NCBI GenBank assembly: GCA_022702545.1
Contig: JAHRBC010000003.1
Location: 2,914,001 to 2,978,000 of the forward strand
Origin: Phycomyces nitens
Lineage: Eukaryota; Mucoromycota; Mucoromycetes; Mucorales; Phycomycetaceae
Direction of reading: 5' to 3'
Length of the DNA stretch: 64,000 nucleotides
Each line of letters begins with the position of its first letter. The first letter of the stretch is position 1. Both the position numbers and the translations under genes were made by a program. Positions 49,045 through 60,647 of this stretch are shown piece after piece. Under the pieces are notes generated by a model. The model searched no databases. It was not told where the DNA came from and saw only the letters and a list, made by a program, of their open reading frames with translations.

Positions 49045-52000
49045 TGTTTGTTTCTATAAAAAACTATCTAAAATCACAAATAAAGCGAGCTTCTGTAAAC
49101 CATTGGTAAAATAGAGTCGTTTTTGAATACAAAATTCATTCTTTGTATTTATTATCTTATTCATTATACTAGATCAGATTCTTAGAATACAAATGCATTA
49201 GAGTTTTATTAGCTTTATTTATTTACTTTTTTGTTTGTTTTTACAATACTAATCAGATAGCTGAGTCTAATGGTGCACTCTCCAGGTATTCATTTTGAAT
49301 ATTCATAGACCAGTTTATAAGCAATTGAATGCAATTGGTGTTATTCTAAAATAATAATAATAATAGTGATTATGTACTATATCAGAAGTAGGATTGAGAT
49401 CAAAATAAAGTATTTTTGTTTCTTTGTTCAGGTCATCCTTGAACGTTTAAAGATCTCGAGATTCAGTGTTGCTTTCTTACAATATAGCAATATCCAAAAA
49501 ATAATAATATTTATAAACAATCTCTTATCTATCAAATAAAGTTTGGTTTTTTCCTTTAAAAAGAATACATTGATAGTTTAGAACATACTAGGATGGAATT
49601 CAATAACTAACCGATCAATTGTAAAAAGAAAAACTTTCCAAGTTATCAAGATTCTGGAATTTCCTTCTTTTTGGAAATATTTATTTATAGGTATTTGGAA
49701 TACTTATTAGCATATGCATATACACATTTATATATATATACACATTTATATATATATCTTGTAAGTTAAATGATAATTTTGGTCAGTATAGCTATTTTAT
49801 CTGGTTTGTATAGAGTCTCATTAATTAGATATCAATATGGAATCAATGTGCTAAAGCCTATTTTTTTCTGTATTACAAACCTATTTGATGAAATAACTAG
49901 GTAATTGTCATGCAAGGATATCGTGACCAAAATTATTTTGTACTCACTTGCCTTCAAGAACGAATAATCATATTGTACTATTAGGCTGTTTAGTAGGCAA
50001 ATTTATCCGACGGCTATATCCCGACATCTTTTATAAATATATATATATTATAATTCTACGAATTATTGCTAATCTAGAAGCATATATAACTTTAATCTGC
50101 AAGCCATTCAAAATCACTTTATTTGACCAAAAAAAAAGATGAAAAGTTGAAAGGGTAGTATTCAGAAACAATAATTTATCTAATCAGATTAAACAAAAAT
50201 AAACATATATATATATATATAAATAAATGATGTTTTTGAGTATGTGAAATATGACAATTGAAATGGCCAAACCCCCCGAAAAAAAGGCATGTTTGTAATT
50301 GATTCATGGTTTAATTATCAGTATATATTTAAAGGTTCTCATTTATAACTTTCTACTGTCCAAGAGATATAATTTCCTGGTACTATTATTGTTCTGGGTG
50401 GGGAAACAAAGGCCAATGTATCCGAACCAGTTATTTCTTGTATCACGCATTTTTATATAGCAGTAAGAATGGGCACAGTAAAAAAGAAAGTGATAGATGG
50501 TAGTTATATGGTTCTTAATAACATTGATAAAAAGTATAATTACCTTTTTAGAATAGATGCATATCTTTTACCAAAAACTGTATTATGCATATCGCCACTC
50601 TTGTACTCTGTGTTTTTTTATACAAGAAAATACAAAAATATTTCATCGTCTTTTTTTATCCAGCTCACAATAGTTTCTTGGGATTCTTGACATCAATTAT
50701 TTACTCAATTGTTCTTTTCTTTGAATTTATAAAGGTTGTAGGGCTACTTGACCTCACTTATATTTGGTGTCAATTGACAATAGACACAGTTGTCAATGAA
50801 GAATATCTGCCATTTGGAATAATTATTGGGTTTTATTTGTCTTTAATTAACAATCGCCAATGTTTGGTAGGTTTTTTTTTCTTAAAAAAAAAAGAAAGAA
50901 GAACACGAAAATACCAACAGGTTATTGTGTTGTATACAAATACTACTACATCTTATTTCTGGATAAAGTGTTCCATGTCTGATTATTATTATTATTATTT
51001 GTAAAAGACAGTTTATTATCCCTACACAGTCACGCTTCTTCGATCGGCGATGCTGGGGGTACCTTATTAGCATCAAGGCTTATGAGAGAAAATTATATAT
51101 AAAGTATGAAAAAAAGGGGTACTGGGGAAATGAAAGGTGGTATGTTATGGATATATAGAGATGTCTAGGGTATACTGGTTTGGGCAAGGCAAGTGTAAAG
51201 GAGGGAGTGGGCAGAGGCACTGACGGTAGCAGGAACAAAAGGAATATTGTCAAATACAAGAGCCCAATAGGCCCTCCAACCTACCTGGAGAATGGTACCG
51301 AAAATCTGTGAGCTTGGGAGAAGTGGGCCATCTGGCGGAGGCGTAACAGTGAGGATGGCCGAACCTACTATACTATGGGGTGAAGAGGAAAAGGAGGGGA
51401 GCCATTGGGTAAGTATATCATCCTATACCTCTGATTATTATTTCATGCTAGCATACTTTGATCCTTTTGAAAATGACACATGTAAGTTATCGCCATTAAT
51501 GTCTGGAATCAGTTCTGTCACCTTTAGCAATACATTTTGTTAGTTTTTTATTTATTACAAGGAAAGTTACTTTTAATAACTTTTAAAAAGTCCATCATAA
51601 TAAATATTATATTTTATAAAGTTTTTGGGAGCTCGGTTGGTTCGGATCTATCACCCTTATATATATATATATGATGTCCAGTCTTTATATTTCTATAAAG
51701 CGTTTAATTGCCCTTGTACATAACCTAAAAATACAGAGAAAAAATAATAAGGCTTAGAAAGCTAGTATTATATCTATAGTCAAATAAAAGGGTACAGCTA
51801 TTGTAGTGGGCATGATTTATAATAAAACTTGTAGAAGATGAGTACACACTTTTGTCAAAATACACAAAAGCCAAGTAGTCAAAGTATTTAATGAGCAGAT
51901 TTACCCTCCAATTTGCAATGATTATATGAAACAATTAAGTCCTTGTGTATTATTTGCCTATATGTAAAGAAACTTTTTGCAAATGAATTATTTTTAGTGA

Positions 52001-52643
52001 TATGAACATCAGCCTTTTTTTTTAATTTTTTTTAAATCATCTTTGAATACCCCTTTTAATCTCCTAATTTTTTTATATTATCATAATAATAATTATCTTA
52101 CACGTCTTAAACTCTTTAGCAATACAAAATGATAATATTAACGGTGTCTTGCAACAGTTTTTCCGAGTATTTTAGTACAACCTCTGTCATTCGTGTCAAT
52201 TATTCCAATAAAATAACAGGTCAACTTTGTATATGGCTTAATTGTACCAACTTTTTGTTTGTTCGCTTTACTTTTTAATTGACAGTATGAGTTTGAAATT
52301 GACCACTTGGATGTTGCCCTGAGCGTTTTCACGGTGTACATGAATAATAAAATCATAATGTAACCCCCTTGAAAACGATCGACTCCTTTAAGCTTGGCTT
52401 CTTTATGTATATATGTATATATATATAAAGGTCATAAACAATTAGAATGGGGGCTTTGGCGATGGCTAGGCTCATAGACATTTATCTCAGACTGTACCAC
52501 AGGCCCTGTAACTCTTTCCATGGTTCTCCGATTGTAAGCCAATGATTCCATCACTAAGTTTGTCTTGGCCTTTCTATTTTGTATCCTTGTACATTCTTCT
52601 TTCTTTTTTTTTCTTGCTGTTGTAACCCTCCTTACATTATACG

Positions 52644-54188
52644 ATGCCACCCAACGTAGAGGCAAGGAATGAAAAAGTGGATGACCTGAAATACATTACA
52701 GCCCAAGAGCTTCAAGATGGCATCAAACAGGGTGACGCTCTGTTTATCTATGAAGCAAAGGTCTACAAAGTCAACCGATTCATGGCCAGTCATCCTGGTG
52801 GTGATCTTGCTATTCGTCATTCTATTGGCAGAGATGTGACAGACGAGATCCGGTCATTGCATCCACCAGCCGTGTATGAGCGTATGATTCACCACTTTTA
52901 CGTGGGAGAGTATGTGCCTGACATCAAAGCAACCAACCAGGCTGCCAAGGCACCAATCACCAAAGAGACAATGATGACAAGTTGGGAAGGCGGAATTAGT
53001 GTGCAGGCATTTGACGATGAGATCCAGCAGCTCCATGATCAGCATGCAAAAGATCTCTCCAAGGATCAGATTGACCAAAATAATCTTGACATGTTGACTA
53101 TCCGTAAACACTTTCGACAGCTTGAGCAAGAAATCAAAGACCGAGGATTGTTTGAGTGCAACCGCTGGAGGTACGGAAAAGAGGTGTGTCGATACCTCTT
53201 ATTCCTCTATATATCCCTCTGGTTCACCCTCGCTGGATCAGAGACATGGCACTACATGGTCGGTGCTTGCTTCATGGCCTTCTTTTGGCATCAGCTCGTC
53301 TTTTCTGCACACGATGCTGGTCATAACGAGATTACTGGACGCCTGGAAATTGACCATTTGATTGGAGTGGGCATTGCAAACTTCATTGGTGGTCTTAGTA
53401 TTGGATGGTGGAAGGATAGCCACAATGTCCATCATATTGTAACTAATCATCCTGAACATGATCCTGATATTCAGCATATGCCCTTTATGGCCATCACCAC
53501 CAAACTATTCAACAATCTCTATTCGACTTACTACAACCGGGTAATGGAGTTTGACGCCCCTTCGCGCTTCTTTATCAAGTACCAGCATTACCTCTATTAT
53601 ATCATCTTGTCCTTTGGCCGGTTCAATCTTCATGTCTTGTCATTTACCTATCTCTTCTCGTCAAAGAACGTCCGTAACCGCAAACTCGAGTTATTTGGAA
53701 TCGCCTTCTTTTTTCTCTGGTACGGTGCACTCTTGTCTACGTTGCCTAGCTGGGGTATCGTTTTTGCCTACATTATGGTGTCCTACATGTTGACCTTTCC
53801 TCTCCATGTCCAAATCACACTCTCGCACTTTGGCATGTCCACTTATGATGGTGGACCCAATGAGTCGTTTGCAGCAAAGATGCTCCGTACTACCATGGAC
53901 GTCGATTGTCCAGAATGGCTTGATTGGTTCCACGGCGGCCTTCAATACCAAGCAGTCCACCATCTGTTTCCTCGCATCCCAAGACACAATCTTCGCCTAT
54001 GTGTCCCTCTTGTCAAGGAGTTCTGTAAACAGACCGGGCTCCATTATTACATGTACAACTTCTCAACCGGAAATGGTGTCATTCTGGGTGCACTAAAATC
54101 CGTTGCTGATCAAGTTGTGCTCATGAATGATGTTGCCAAATACAATGCTGGTGTATGGAATGATGAAAAGGCTGCTGTAAATAAATAA
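52644..54188 (+). CDS. Cytochrome b5-fused front-end desaturase, likely sphingolipid delta-8 desaturase
   Basis: Membrane di-iron desaturase of the ER, uninterrupted, 514 aa. An N-terminal cytochrome b5 domain shows the heme motif HPGG (residues 50-53). The desaturase part has the three histidine boxes: HDAGH (about 222), HNVHH (about 260) and QAVHH (about 436); Gln in the third box is typical of front-end desaturases. Several hydrophobic segments are present. The segment VTNHPEHDPDIQHMPF and the box QAVHHLFPRIPRHN resemble fungal delta-8 sphingolipid desaturases, but delta-6 fatty-acid desaturases share much of this, so substrate is uncertain. The gene is convergent with nucleolin, the stops being about 257 bp apart. 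Confidence 0.9.
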   Translation: MPPNVEARNEKVDDLKYITAQELQDGIKQGDALFIYEAKVYKVNRFMASHPGGDLAIRHSIGRDVTDEIRSLHPPAVYERMIHHFYVGEYVPDIKATNQAAKAPITKETMMTSWEGGISVQAFDDEIQQLHDQHAKDLSKDQIDQNNLDMLTIRKHFRQLEQEIKDRGLFECNRWRYGKEVCRYLLFLYISLWFTLAGSETWHYMVGACFMAFFWHQLVFSAHDAGHNEITGRLEIDHLIGVGIANFIGGLSIGWWKDSHNVHHIVTNHPEHDPDIQHMPFMAITTKLFNNLYSTYYNRVMEFDAPSRFFIKYQHYLYYIILSFGRFNLHVLSFTYLFSSKNVRNRKLELFGIAFFFLWYGALLSTLPSWGIVFAYIMVSYMLTFPLHVQITLSHFGMSTYDGGPNESFAAKMLRTTMDVDCPEWLDWFHGGLQYQAVHHLFPRIPRHNLRLCVPLVKEFCKQTGLHYYMYNFSTGNGVILGALKSVADQVVLMNDVAKYNAGVWNDEKAAVNK

Positions 54189-54445
54189 AATGCTTTCTTT
54201 TTTTATATGCATATATATGTTTAATGTGATTGATGAAGTTCGTAATTTATTTTGTGTATATATCTACCTGTGTTAATAAGGATACAGGCATGTAAAATTG
54301 AAATGATAAATAGAAAGAAAACACAGTTTACAATGATGAGATGTAAAATTGCTTATAAGCCATAAACAAAAGCAAAGAGGAAAATGGAGTATGAAAAGGA
54401 ATTCTGGATCATGACATGTACAGAGTAGACTTGAGCAAAGATGCT

Positions 54446-55474
54446 TTAGTCTCTACCACGGAAACCACCACGTCCGCCACGGCCACGGCCGCCACGGAAG
54501 TCACCACGTCCACCACCGCGTCCACCACGGAAGTCACCACGGCCACCGCGTCCACCACGGCCACCACGGCTTCCACCAGCACGGGGAGCATCGGATCCAC
54601 CGCTGAAGTCAGTGCGGAGGGGACGACCACAGACGGAAACACCAGCCATACCCTTGACAGCAGCCTCGGCCTCATTCTCGGAAGAGAACTGGATATAACC
54701 AATACCACGGAGACCACCAGTCTCTCTGTTGAAGGGAAGACCAATATCACCAACAATGGTACCGAACTTGGAGAAGGCATCGTTGAGGGCCTCACGCAAC
54801 TCACTCTCTTCCATCTCGCGGTTGATGTTGGCAATGAAGACCTTGTCGGTCTTGGCGCTGAGGGCACCTTCGTTGAAGCGACCAGCAGGGCGGCTGGACT
54901 CGTCAATACGGAGGGAACGGCCCATGTGCTCGGACTCGTTCATGTTGAGGGCAGCCTGGTGAGCAGCCTTGTCGTTGAAGTCAATGTGGGCGAAACCTCT
55001 GCTCTTGCCGGTATCGTTGTCCATTCTCAGGCGAACGTCGACAATGGAACCGCAGTCGGCAAAGTGGCTACGGAGGTCATCAGCAGTGGCAGCATAGTTG
55101 AGACCACCAACCCAGATGGTGTAGATCTCCTCAACCTTGGCAACCTTGGCAACGGGCTCCTCCTCGGACTCCTCGGCGCTACGCTTGTTGGACTTGGTCT
55201 CTTCCTCGGATTCAGACTCGGAAGCAGACTTGGTCTCTTCCTCAGACTCGGACTCAGAGGCAGACTTGGACTCTTCCTCAGACTCGGAAGAGGACTCCTC
55301 TTCCTTGGCAGCGGCGGCGGCAGCAGCAGCGGCGGCGGCAGCAGCAGCTTCTTCCTCGGCCTTCTTGGCAGCCTTCTCAGCCTTCTTGGCTGCCTTCTCG
55401 GCCTTCTTGGCGGATTTGTCGACCTTCTCGACGTTGTCAGACTTGCTGATCTTCTGGGTAGCAGATTTGGCCAT
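54446..55474 (-). CDS. Nucleolin/Gar2/Nsr1-type nucleolar RNA-binding protein
   Basis: Nucleolar protein for pre-rRNA processing and ribosome assembly; 342 aa, one exon. A Lys/Ala-rich segment (about 20-56, with a poly-Ala run) is followed by acidic Ser/Glu blocks (about 58-107), including two near-identical copies of a KSASESESEEE-type unit. Two RRMs follow: the first from about residue 118 (TIWVGGLNY ... RGFAHIDF), the second from about 213 (KVFIANINRE ... RGIGYIQF). The C-terminus is a Gly/Arg RGG domain (about 290-342). Layout and length match yeast Nsr1 and fission yeast Gar2. Codon use is strong and GC-rich, as in highly expressed genes, and it makes an unrelated open frame appear on the other strand. 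Confidence 0.92.
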   Translation of the reverse strand: MAKSATQKISKSDNVEKVDKSAKKAEKAAKKAEKAAKKAEEEAAAAAAAAAAAAAAKEEESSSESEEESKSASESESEEETKSASESESEEETKSNKRSAEESEEEPVAKVAKVEEIYTIWVGGLNYAATADDLRSHFADCGSIVDVRLRMDNDTGKSRGFAHIDFNDKAAHQAALNMNESEHMGRSLRIDESSRPAGRFNEGALSAKTDKVFIANINREMEESELREALNDAFSKFGTIVGDIGLPFNRETGGLRGIGYIQFSSENEAEAAVKGMAGVSVCGRPLRTDFSGGSDAPRAGGSRGGRGGRGGRGDFRGGRGGGRGDFRGGRGRGGRGGFRGRD

Positions 55475-56867
55475 TAGAATTATTTTTTAGAGAAAAAAGG
55501 GGTTATGAAACAAGAGGTTGCCATTGATCCCCCGCCTTTTAACAATAAAAAAATTTCGTTCAGCAAGAGGTCCGCCTCTGTGACTATCCGATGAAAAGCA
55601 GTTCGTACCTTACTAAGCCTCTAATCGTGTTGCGGGGTCCAACCAGATTGCCAATAAAGGAAAGGTCTATTGTAGTACAAGGTAGTTTAAATGCCACGAT
55701 CTCAATTGGTCCGTAGAACAAGAGGTCTCTCAACCCATTCTTATCACACCGATCCATCGTCCTTTGAAAAAGATATTCGGTTGCATTAAAAGTCAACTGA
55801 ATGGGATATGGTATTGCCATACCAATACATTGCTACCGTTTAACAATTGAATAGGCTATGGAAATAAAATAGAATATCTTGTTTCCTAGACAGTTTGTCC
55901 AATTAATACTCCATTGGACTTTCAAGAAGTATTTTGATAACGAGAAAAAAAAAGGCAGAATTTTTTTTTCAAGAAAAAAAAAAGTTTTTCATTTTGTTTC
56001 AAAATACCTTTAATGTTATGGGTATTTAATTCTCAGATTGGTGTTGCAAATCAGCATTTAATCATTGATTTCTGTCATTTAATTTACAATTTTATAAATT
56101 TCATAAAGGTAAATATATTGAAACAAGAACTGTGGTTTTCTTTTTCTTTTTTTAATTAAAAATAAAAGAAGTATATCAGGATTACAATCTCTTGGTACTG
56201 TGGAAACCATCTGGTTCCAAAACATATATATATTCTATTGCACCTTTCAATTGTACCCAATTGAAATCATTTTACGGTCCAAGACGCAGGTACAATAAAC
56301 ATTTGGCTTGTCTTTATCTGTCACACAATCTAGTGTTCATGGCAATGTATTGGATAAGCAAATCCAAGTTTAAAGTCATGACGACCTAGCAAAATAAATG
56401 AATAGACTTATTTTATGTATTCTTTATTAGCCCAATACTTGCAAAAACCCAGAGAATAATCCAAAGGTTCCTTTAATCTTTTAATAATGTAAAGAATCTT
56501 TCTTAAAAATATAAAACAATAACAATAACAAAAAAAAACTTCAAGAGGTATACGACTGTTGATCTCGGACTGTTCTTGACATTTTGCTTGGAATAAATAT
56601 TTCAATCATATGCTACTGGACTCTGTCTTGGTCCCTAAAATAAGATGCTTTGTGGACACCTTTACATTTTGTCAGGCGACGATCCTTCCAAAATGGCAGA
56701 CTAATCAGTGTCAATGTTCTTTCGTACTCCATTCCATAAGAAACTCATTTAATGAACCTCTTTATTAGCCAATACTTTTATAATTTGGGTGATACACATA
56801 TTTCCAATGATATTAAATTAATATCTTTTTGTCCCATCTTTTACTCTTTTTTTCCTCTCAAGAATAA
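55475..56867. promoter_or_regulatory. Divergent region between nucleolin and the four-helix membrane protein
   Basis: A 1.4-kb region that should include the nucleolin promoter (left) and the promoter of the next plus-strand gene (right). The 78-aa minus frame at 55584-55820 and the 65-aa plus frame at 56192-56389 have no recognisable domain and no supporting splice structure. Confidence 0.4.
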
Positions 56868-57674
56868 ATGAATAAACTGTGGGTACTGCCGCGCCGAGTT
56901 CATCTCATACAGTTGATTCATCTGTTTATTGCTCTCATGGCGATTGTATGGACAGGTCTCTTGATCGGAGTAGCTACCAACATACACCTATTCACTAAAA
57001 CTGCCGCTGCTTTGAGTGGTCTTGGTGAGTCCAAAAAAATGAAAAGAAAAAAGAAGAGGGGGCTCTTGAGAGGCTACATTTCAGCTCTGGCTTAGAACAA
57101 GAACAATATATTCTAACCCATGAGGTTAGGAAACTATAGTGGATTTGCCTATCCAGCTACCTTTGTCTACATGCTAGTACCCGCAGTGTGCACAATCGTA
57201 TTTAGCTTGATACTCGCCTTTGATCCCAGCCCAGCCTATAGTCTCTGGAAACCATCAAAGCTATTGTTGGTCACAATTGGGTGTTTTGGGCTTTCATCTT
57301 TATTATCTGCCTTGCTTCCTTTGGTTCCTGGAGCAGATGTAATCACAACTCCAGATCCAGCTCTAGACTGTACATGGACCAATTACATGACATGGAAAGT
57401 CATCTTTGGCAACATTGGAGCCTTTCCTTGGGTGTCGGCTATGGACACCGCCTGTTCCTGCTTTCATTCAGCCGATGTATTTGCTTGGATAGTTGGGATT
57501 GTCTGGCTTGGGCTTACTGGTATCTATTGCTTTCGATTCTATACCGCCGTGGTGCCTCTTTCAAAGTCTAGTAACTCTGAAGCATCCTTTGTCAAATCAA
57601 CTGCATGGCCAATGGCAACCCTCACCACTCCTATAAATGACAGCACAAAATACGAAGTTCCCGACAAATACTAA
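56868..57674 (+). CDS. Uncharacterised four-transmembrane protein (MARVEL-like topology)
   Basis: Exons 56868-57024 and 57130-57674 give 233 aa. There are four hydrophobic segments: about 17-39, 60-85, 95-115 and 165-185. The first exon starts MNKLWVLPRRVHLIQLIHLF, with a positive N-terminus before helix 1, so the N-terminus is likely cytosolic. The loop between helices 3 and 4 carries conserved-looking Cys and Trp residues (CTWTNYMTWK, then DTACSCFHSADVFAW). The end is a Ser/Thr-rich cytosolic tail. The layout is like fungal MARVEL-domain proteins, but no signature proves it. Confidence 0.7.
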
Positions 57675-58039
57675 CTAGAACCATTAGAATCAACATCGCA
57701 CCTATATTATCATTTCACTCTATCCAGTCACTCTGGATCCACATTTCTCGCTTCAATTCATATACCAAAATAAACTCACCCTTGCCAATTCAAATACCAA
57801 CTGCCTACGTCTATATATTCAACAATATTCCGCATTGCTTTCTATAGGGTTCTGTATGGCCCACATCGACTACATGCTGTATAAATAAAGAAAAAAATCG
57901 CAATTTATCAACTAAAAATTGCGACTGGCAAATTTTAACAAAACTGTATTACATCTGCGTTTTTATTGGCTCAATTACAGAAATCCGATCCATCTCATCA
58001 GTTTCACGCTTATTTGTTTTTTAAAAGACACCCCAGGCA
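57675..58039. promoter_or_regulatory. Spacer upstream of the Rid family gene
   Basis: 365 bp between two plus-strand genes, without coding signals. An AT-rich inverted stretch (TTGCGACTG.. near 57900-57940) is present but not a clear hairpin. It presumably holds the 3' UTR of the membrane-protein gene and the Rid promoter. Confidence 0.4.
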
Positions 58040-58601
58040 ATGTTTTCCACTCGTATCCTCTCTTCATCTTTTAAGCGAAACATGTCTTCCCTCACCCGTG
58101 TCCGTAAGTGCCTTGGTCGCTAGTATCCAAAAGATCACGGTCAATAACGCGCAGCTCTAGAGACCTCCAACGCCCCTGCTGCCATTGGTCCCTATGGTAA
58201 TCATCTTTAAACGCGTCCTCATCTCATCTGACATATGACATGACATGACATGTCAAAACCATACTCAATACTCAAATTTTTATAATGCAGCCCAGGCTAT
58301 CAAGGCCAACAACATGGTCTACACCTCTGGCCAGATTGCTTTCATCCCTGCCACCGGTATGTATAGGAAATTAAGGGTGTAGTGGATCGCAAGTTATTTA
58401 TGTCTGGGGTTAGGTGAGCTTGTTGAGGGTGGTATCACTGAGCAGACCGAGCAGACCTTGAAGAACTTGTCTGCTGTTCTCGAGGCTGCTGGATCTGGCC
58501 TCGAAAAGGTTGTCAAGACCACCGTCTTCTTGAGAGACATGAATGACTTTGTTGCCATGAACGAGGTCTATGGCAAGGTAAGATTGGCATATAAAAGACA
58601 C

Positions 58602-58633
<32 letters not shown>

Positions 58634-58753
58634 GGTATTGACACTTTTTTCTAGTACTTTGCCAAGCACCAGCCTGCCCGCAGTGCTATCCAGGTTGCCC
58701 GTCTTCCCAAGGATGCTGCTGTCGAGATTGAGGCTGTTGCCATGCTCGAATGA
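58040..58753 (+). CDS. Rid/YjgF/UK114 family enamine/imine deaminase
   Basis: Removes reactive enamine or imine intermediates released by PLP enzymes; yeast has mitochondrial Mmf1 and cytosolic Hmf1. Exons 58040-58103, 58155-58196, 58291-58356, 58414-58577 and 58655-58753 give 144 aa. Family marks: [29 protein letters not shown], then [22 protein letters not shown], with the Arg of the ARSA-type segment that binds the substrate carboxylate. The first 14 residues ([14 protein letters not shown]) form a basic, Ser-rich presequence, and a second in-frame ATG begins at codon 15 (58082). This would allow mitochondrial and cytosolic forms. Intron 4 holds a 29-T run. Confidence 0.92.
58605..58633 (+). 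repeat. 29-base poly-T tract in an intron
   Basis: A run of T between the donor and the acceptor of the last intron of the Rid gene. Its exact length may be assembly-dependent. Confidence 0.9.
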
Positions 58754-58886
58754 GAATTAGCCCCCACACCTTCTGCTCAGTTTATTAAGCAAAAGCTTTA
58801 ATAAGTAGGTTGTGTGGTAGGACAAGGTCAATAAATCAATTATTGTTATTATTATTATTTTTTGTTTTTGGGTGATTTGTATTGCA

Positions 58887-60647
58887 TTACATGATTGTAC
58901 ATTTAGAAGAGTCCTTCTTTACATTATCGAGTTCATCTAGTCGCTTTTGGGCATCTTTTCCAATTGTGCCTCCTCCTACAGTAGCCTTTGCCAACAGAGC
59001 ACGTGCTTCATCAAGGTCCTTTTTCACGCCACACCCTTCAATGTACATGCCTGCCAGGTTGATCTGTGCCAGTTGGAAGCCTTGCATGGCAGCCATCCTA
59101 AAGAATTCGGCTGCGTTGAAGGGGTTTGATTCTACTCCATGGCCCTTTAGGAACCTCAAACCAACGTTGTACTGTGCCTCGGGTAAGCCTAAGACCCATT
59201 GGATTTGTGAGTATGATTTAATTTATATTTATATATATAAACAAAAAAATGTGGACTTGCCTTTGAGAGCTGCCTTTTGGAAGCACTTGAATGCCTTGGC
59301 CTGGTCAGGTTCCTTACTTTCCACTCCCAGTCCAGATGAATAATAGACACCCAGCATAAAGTTGCATTGAGGATTTCCTTTGCAGGATATTTAATATTTA
59401 GAATACATACACCAATAATACTCTTATGATAAGCTTACCTGTCTGTGCACCCTTTTTGAAATAATCAATGGCCGTATTGTGGTCCTGATGGACACCATAC
59501 CCAAGACGATACATTCTTCCCAGCTCAGTATAAGCACTATCCAGACCTCCCTTGGCTGCAAGGGTATAGAGTTTGATGGCTGAATCAACCTTGTCCGGCT
59601 GAGTCCTCATCAGGATTGCAGCCAGATTCATTTGGGCATAAGGATGTCCCTTTTGAGCCAATTTTGACATGATTTCGATTGCTTTGATTTCATCCTTTGG
59701 TGTTCCCTTGTAGCCTTTTTGTGCACAAGAAAGCTTAATTCCTGGTGAATTGGCTGGACGTACTTACCTCTATAGAGCATGTTTGCATAACTGAATGCAC
59801 CTCTATCATCACCTTGCGTCATTGAGCATTTGTATAACGCGAGACCTATGGGTGCACCGACTGTCTATCATGTAAGCACAAGGGCAAGGGCAGCATAAGA
59901 CGCTGATATTCAAATATAATGACGACGTACATTTTGAGCTGCGCAAGATGATGTTTCCTAGGGCTGCCAATTCAGATGGCTTCTCTGCCACTGCAACAAA
60001 TAATTAATGGTATAAAATACAGAAATGGATAGGAGAGGTTATCAAATTGTTCAGCCCTGTTTTGAGATCCCTGACTTACGCCTAGCTATTTCTTTGGACT
60101 GCTCTTCATCAAGTTCCTGATTGGTCTTGATATTCTCGAGTAAGATTTCCACAATCTTCTTTTGGTTCTCGATAGGAATAGAGATATGCTTGTGTTTGAT
60201 AAACATCTCGAGCTGCTCCTCTGGAGGAAACAAATCTTATTCGGATAGTTCAAAGTTAATATAATTTGCCAATTTCTATAGTCCAGTAGTAGTACCCTTT
60301 ACAGCTACTCGAGCCAACAGTTCTGCTGGAGTCTGGGCTGGTTCTGGCTCACTAACACGGTAGTATGTTATTGGTATTCCATATACACATAGACATTAAA
60401 TATATTTATAAATATATTTATAGACTATTGGTGGTTACGTCTTGTTGTTTATGGAATCCAAAAATGGCTCAAAAATGTCACTGGCCGACTGGTTCATTCG
60501 ACCGCGCCCAGTTGACTTTTGTGTGGCATGACTGGCGAGTGACCGATGAGCAACACTGGGAATGATAGTCCTAAAGGTCGTTTTGGGTCTGACTACACGT
60601 GGTCTGTAATGAGCAATACAGCGCTGGGCTGAACGCGAGGTTGACAT
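58887..60647 (-). CDS. Sel1-repeat protein with mitochondrial-like N-terminus and C-terminal CaaX
   Basis: About 400 aa over 8 exons, beginning at 60647. The first exon is rich in Arg, Ser and Thr with few acidic residues (MSTSRSAQRCIAHYRPRVVR), as in mitochondrial presequences. After a helical stretch (EEQLEMFIKHKHIS, LDEEQSKEIAR) there are five to seven Sel1-type helix pairs, with units such as DDRGAFSYANMLYRG, AAKGGLDSAYTELGRMYRLG, NFMLGVYYSSGLGV, AQYNVGLRFLKGHGV and AQINLAGMYIEGCGV. Sel1 repeats are scaffolds for protein complexes. The protein ends SSKCTIM, which fits a farnesylation CaaX box. Sel1 proteins with CaaX ends include chitin-synthase activator Skt5/Chs4 in yeast, but that family lacks this N-terminus. 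Partner unknown. Confidence 0.85.

Larger units (their letters stand above)
46485..52643. other. Gene-poor AT-rich stretch with CT microsatellite
   Basis: About 6.2 kb between the zinc-finger and desaturase genes, without a supported exon. It has the CT microsatellite (46608-46655), a 14-bp-stem inverted repeat (49015-49044), and a locally GC-richer island at about 51170-51420 of unknown meaning. Short ORFs are low-complexity. The desaturase promoter lies at the right end. Confidence 0.5.

Noticed and set aside
50585..51004. 139-aa plus-strand frame
   Set aside because: Composition follows AT-rich triplets (Ile/Tyr/Phe/Asn), ends in a TAT repeat, and lacks any motif or nearby splice partner.
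54416..55477. 353-aa open frame on the plus strand opposite nucleolin
   Set aside because: Its Thr/Ser/Leu/Gly-rich composition is the mirror image of the acidic, RRM and RGG coding pattern on the minus strand, which has two clear RRMs. It is a shadow of strong codon bias.
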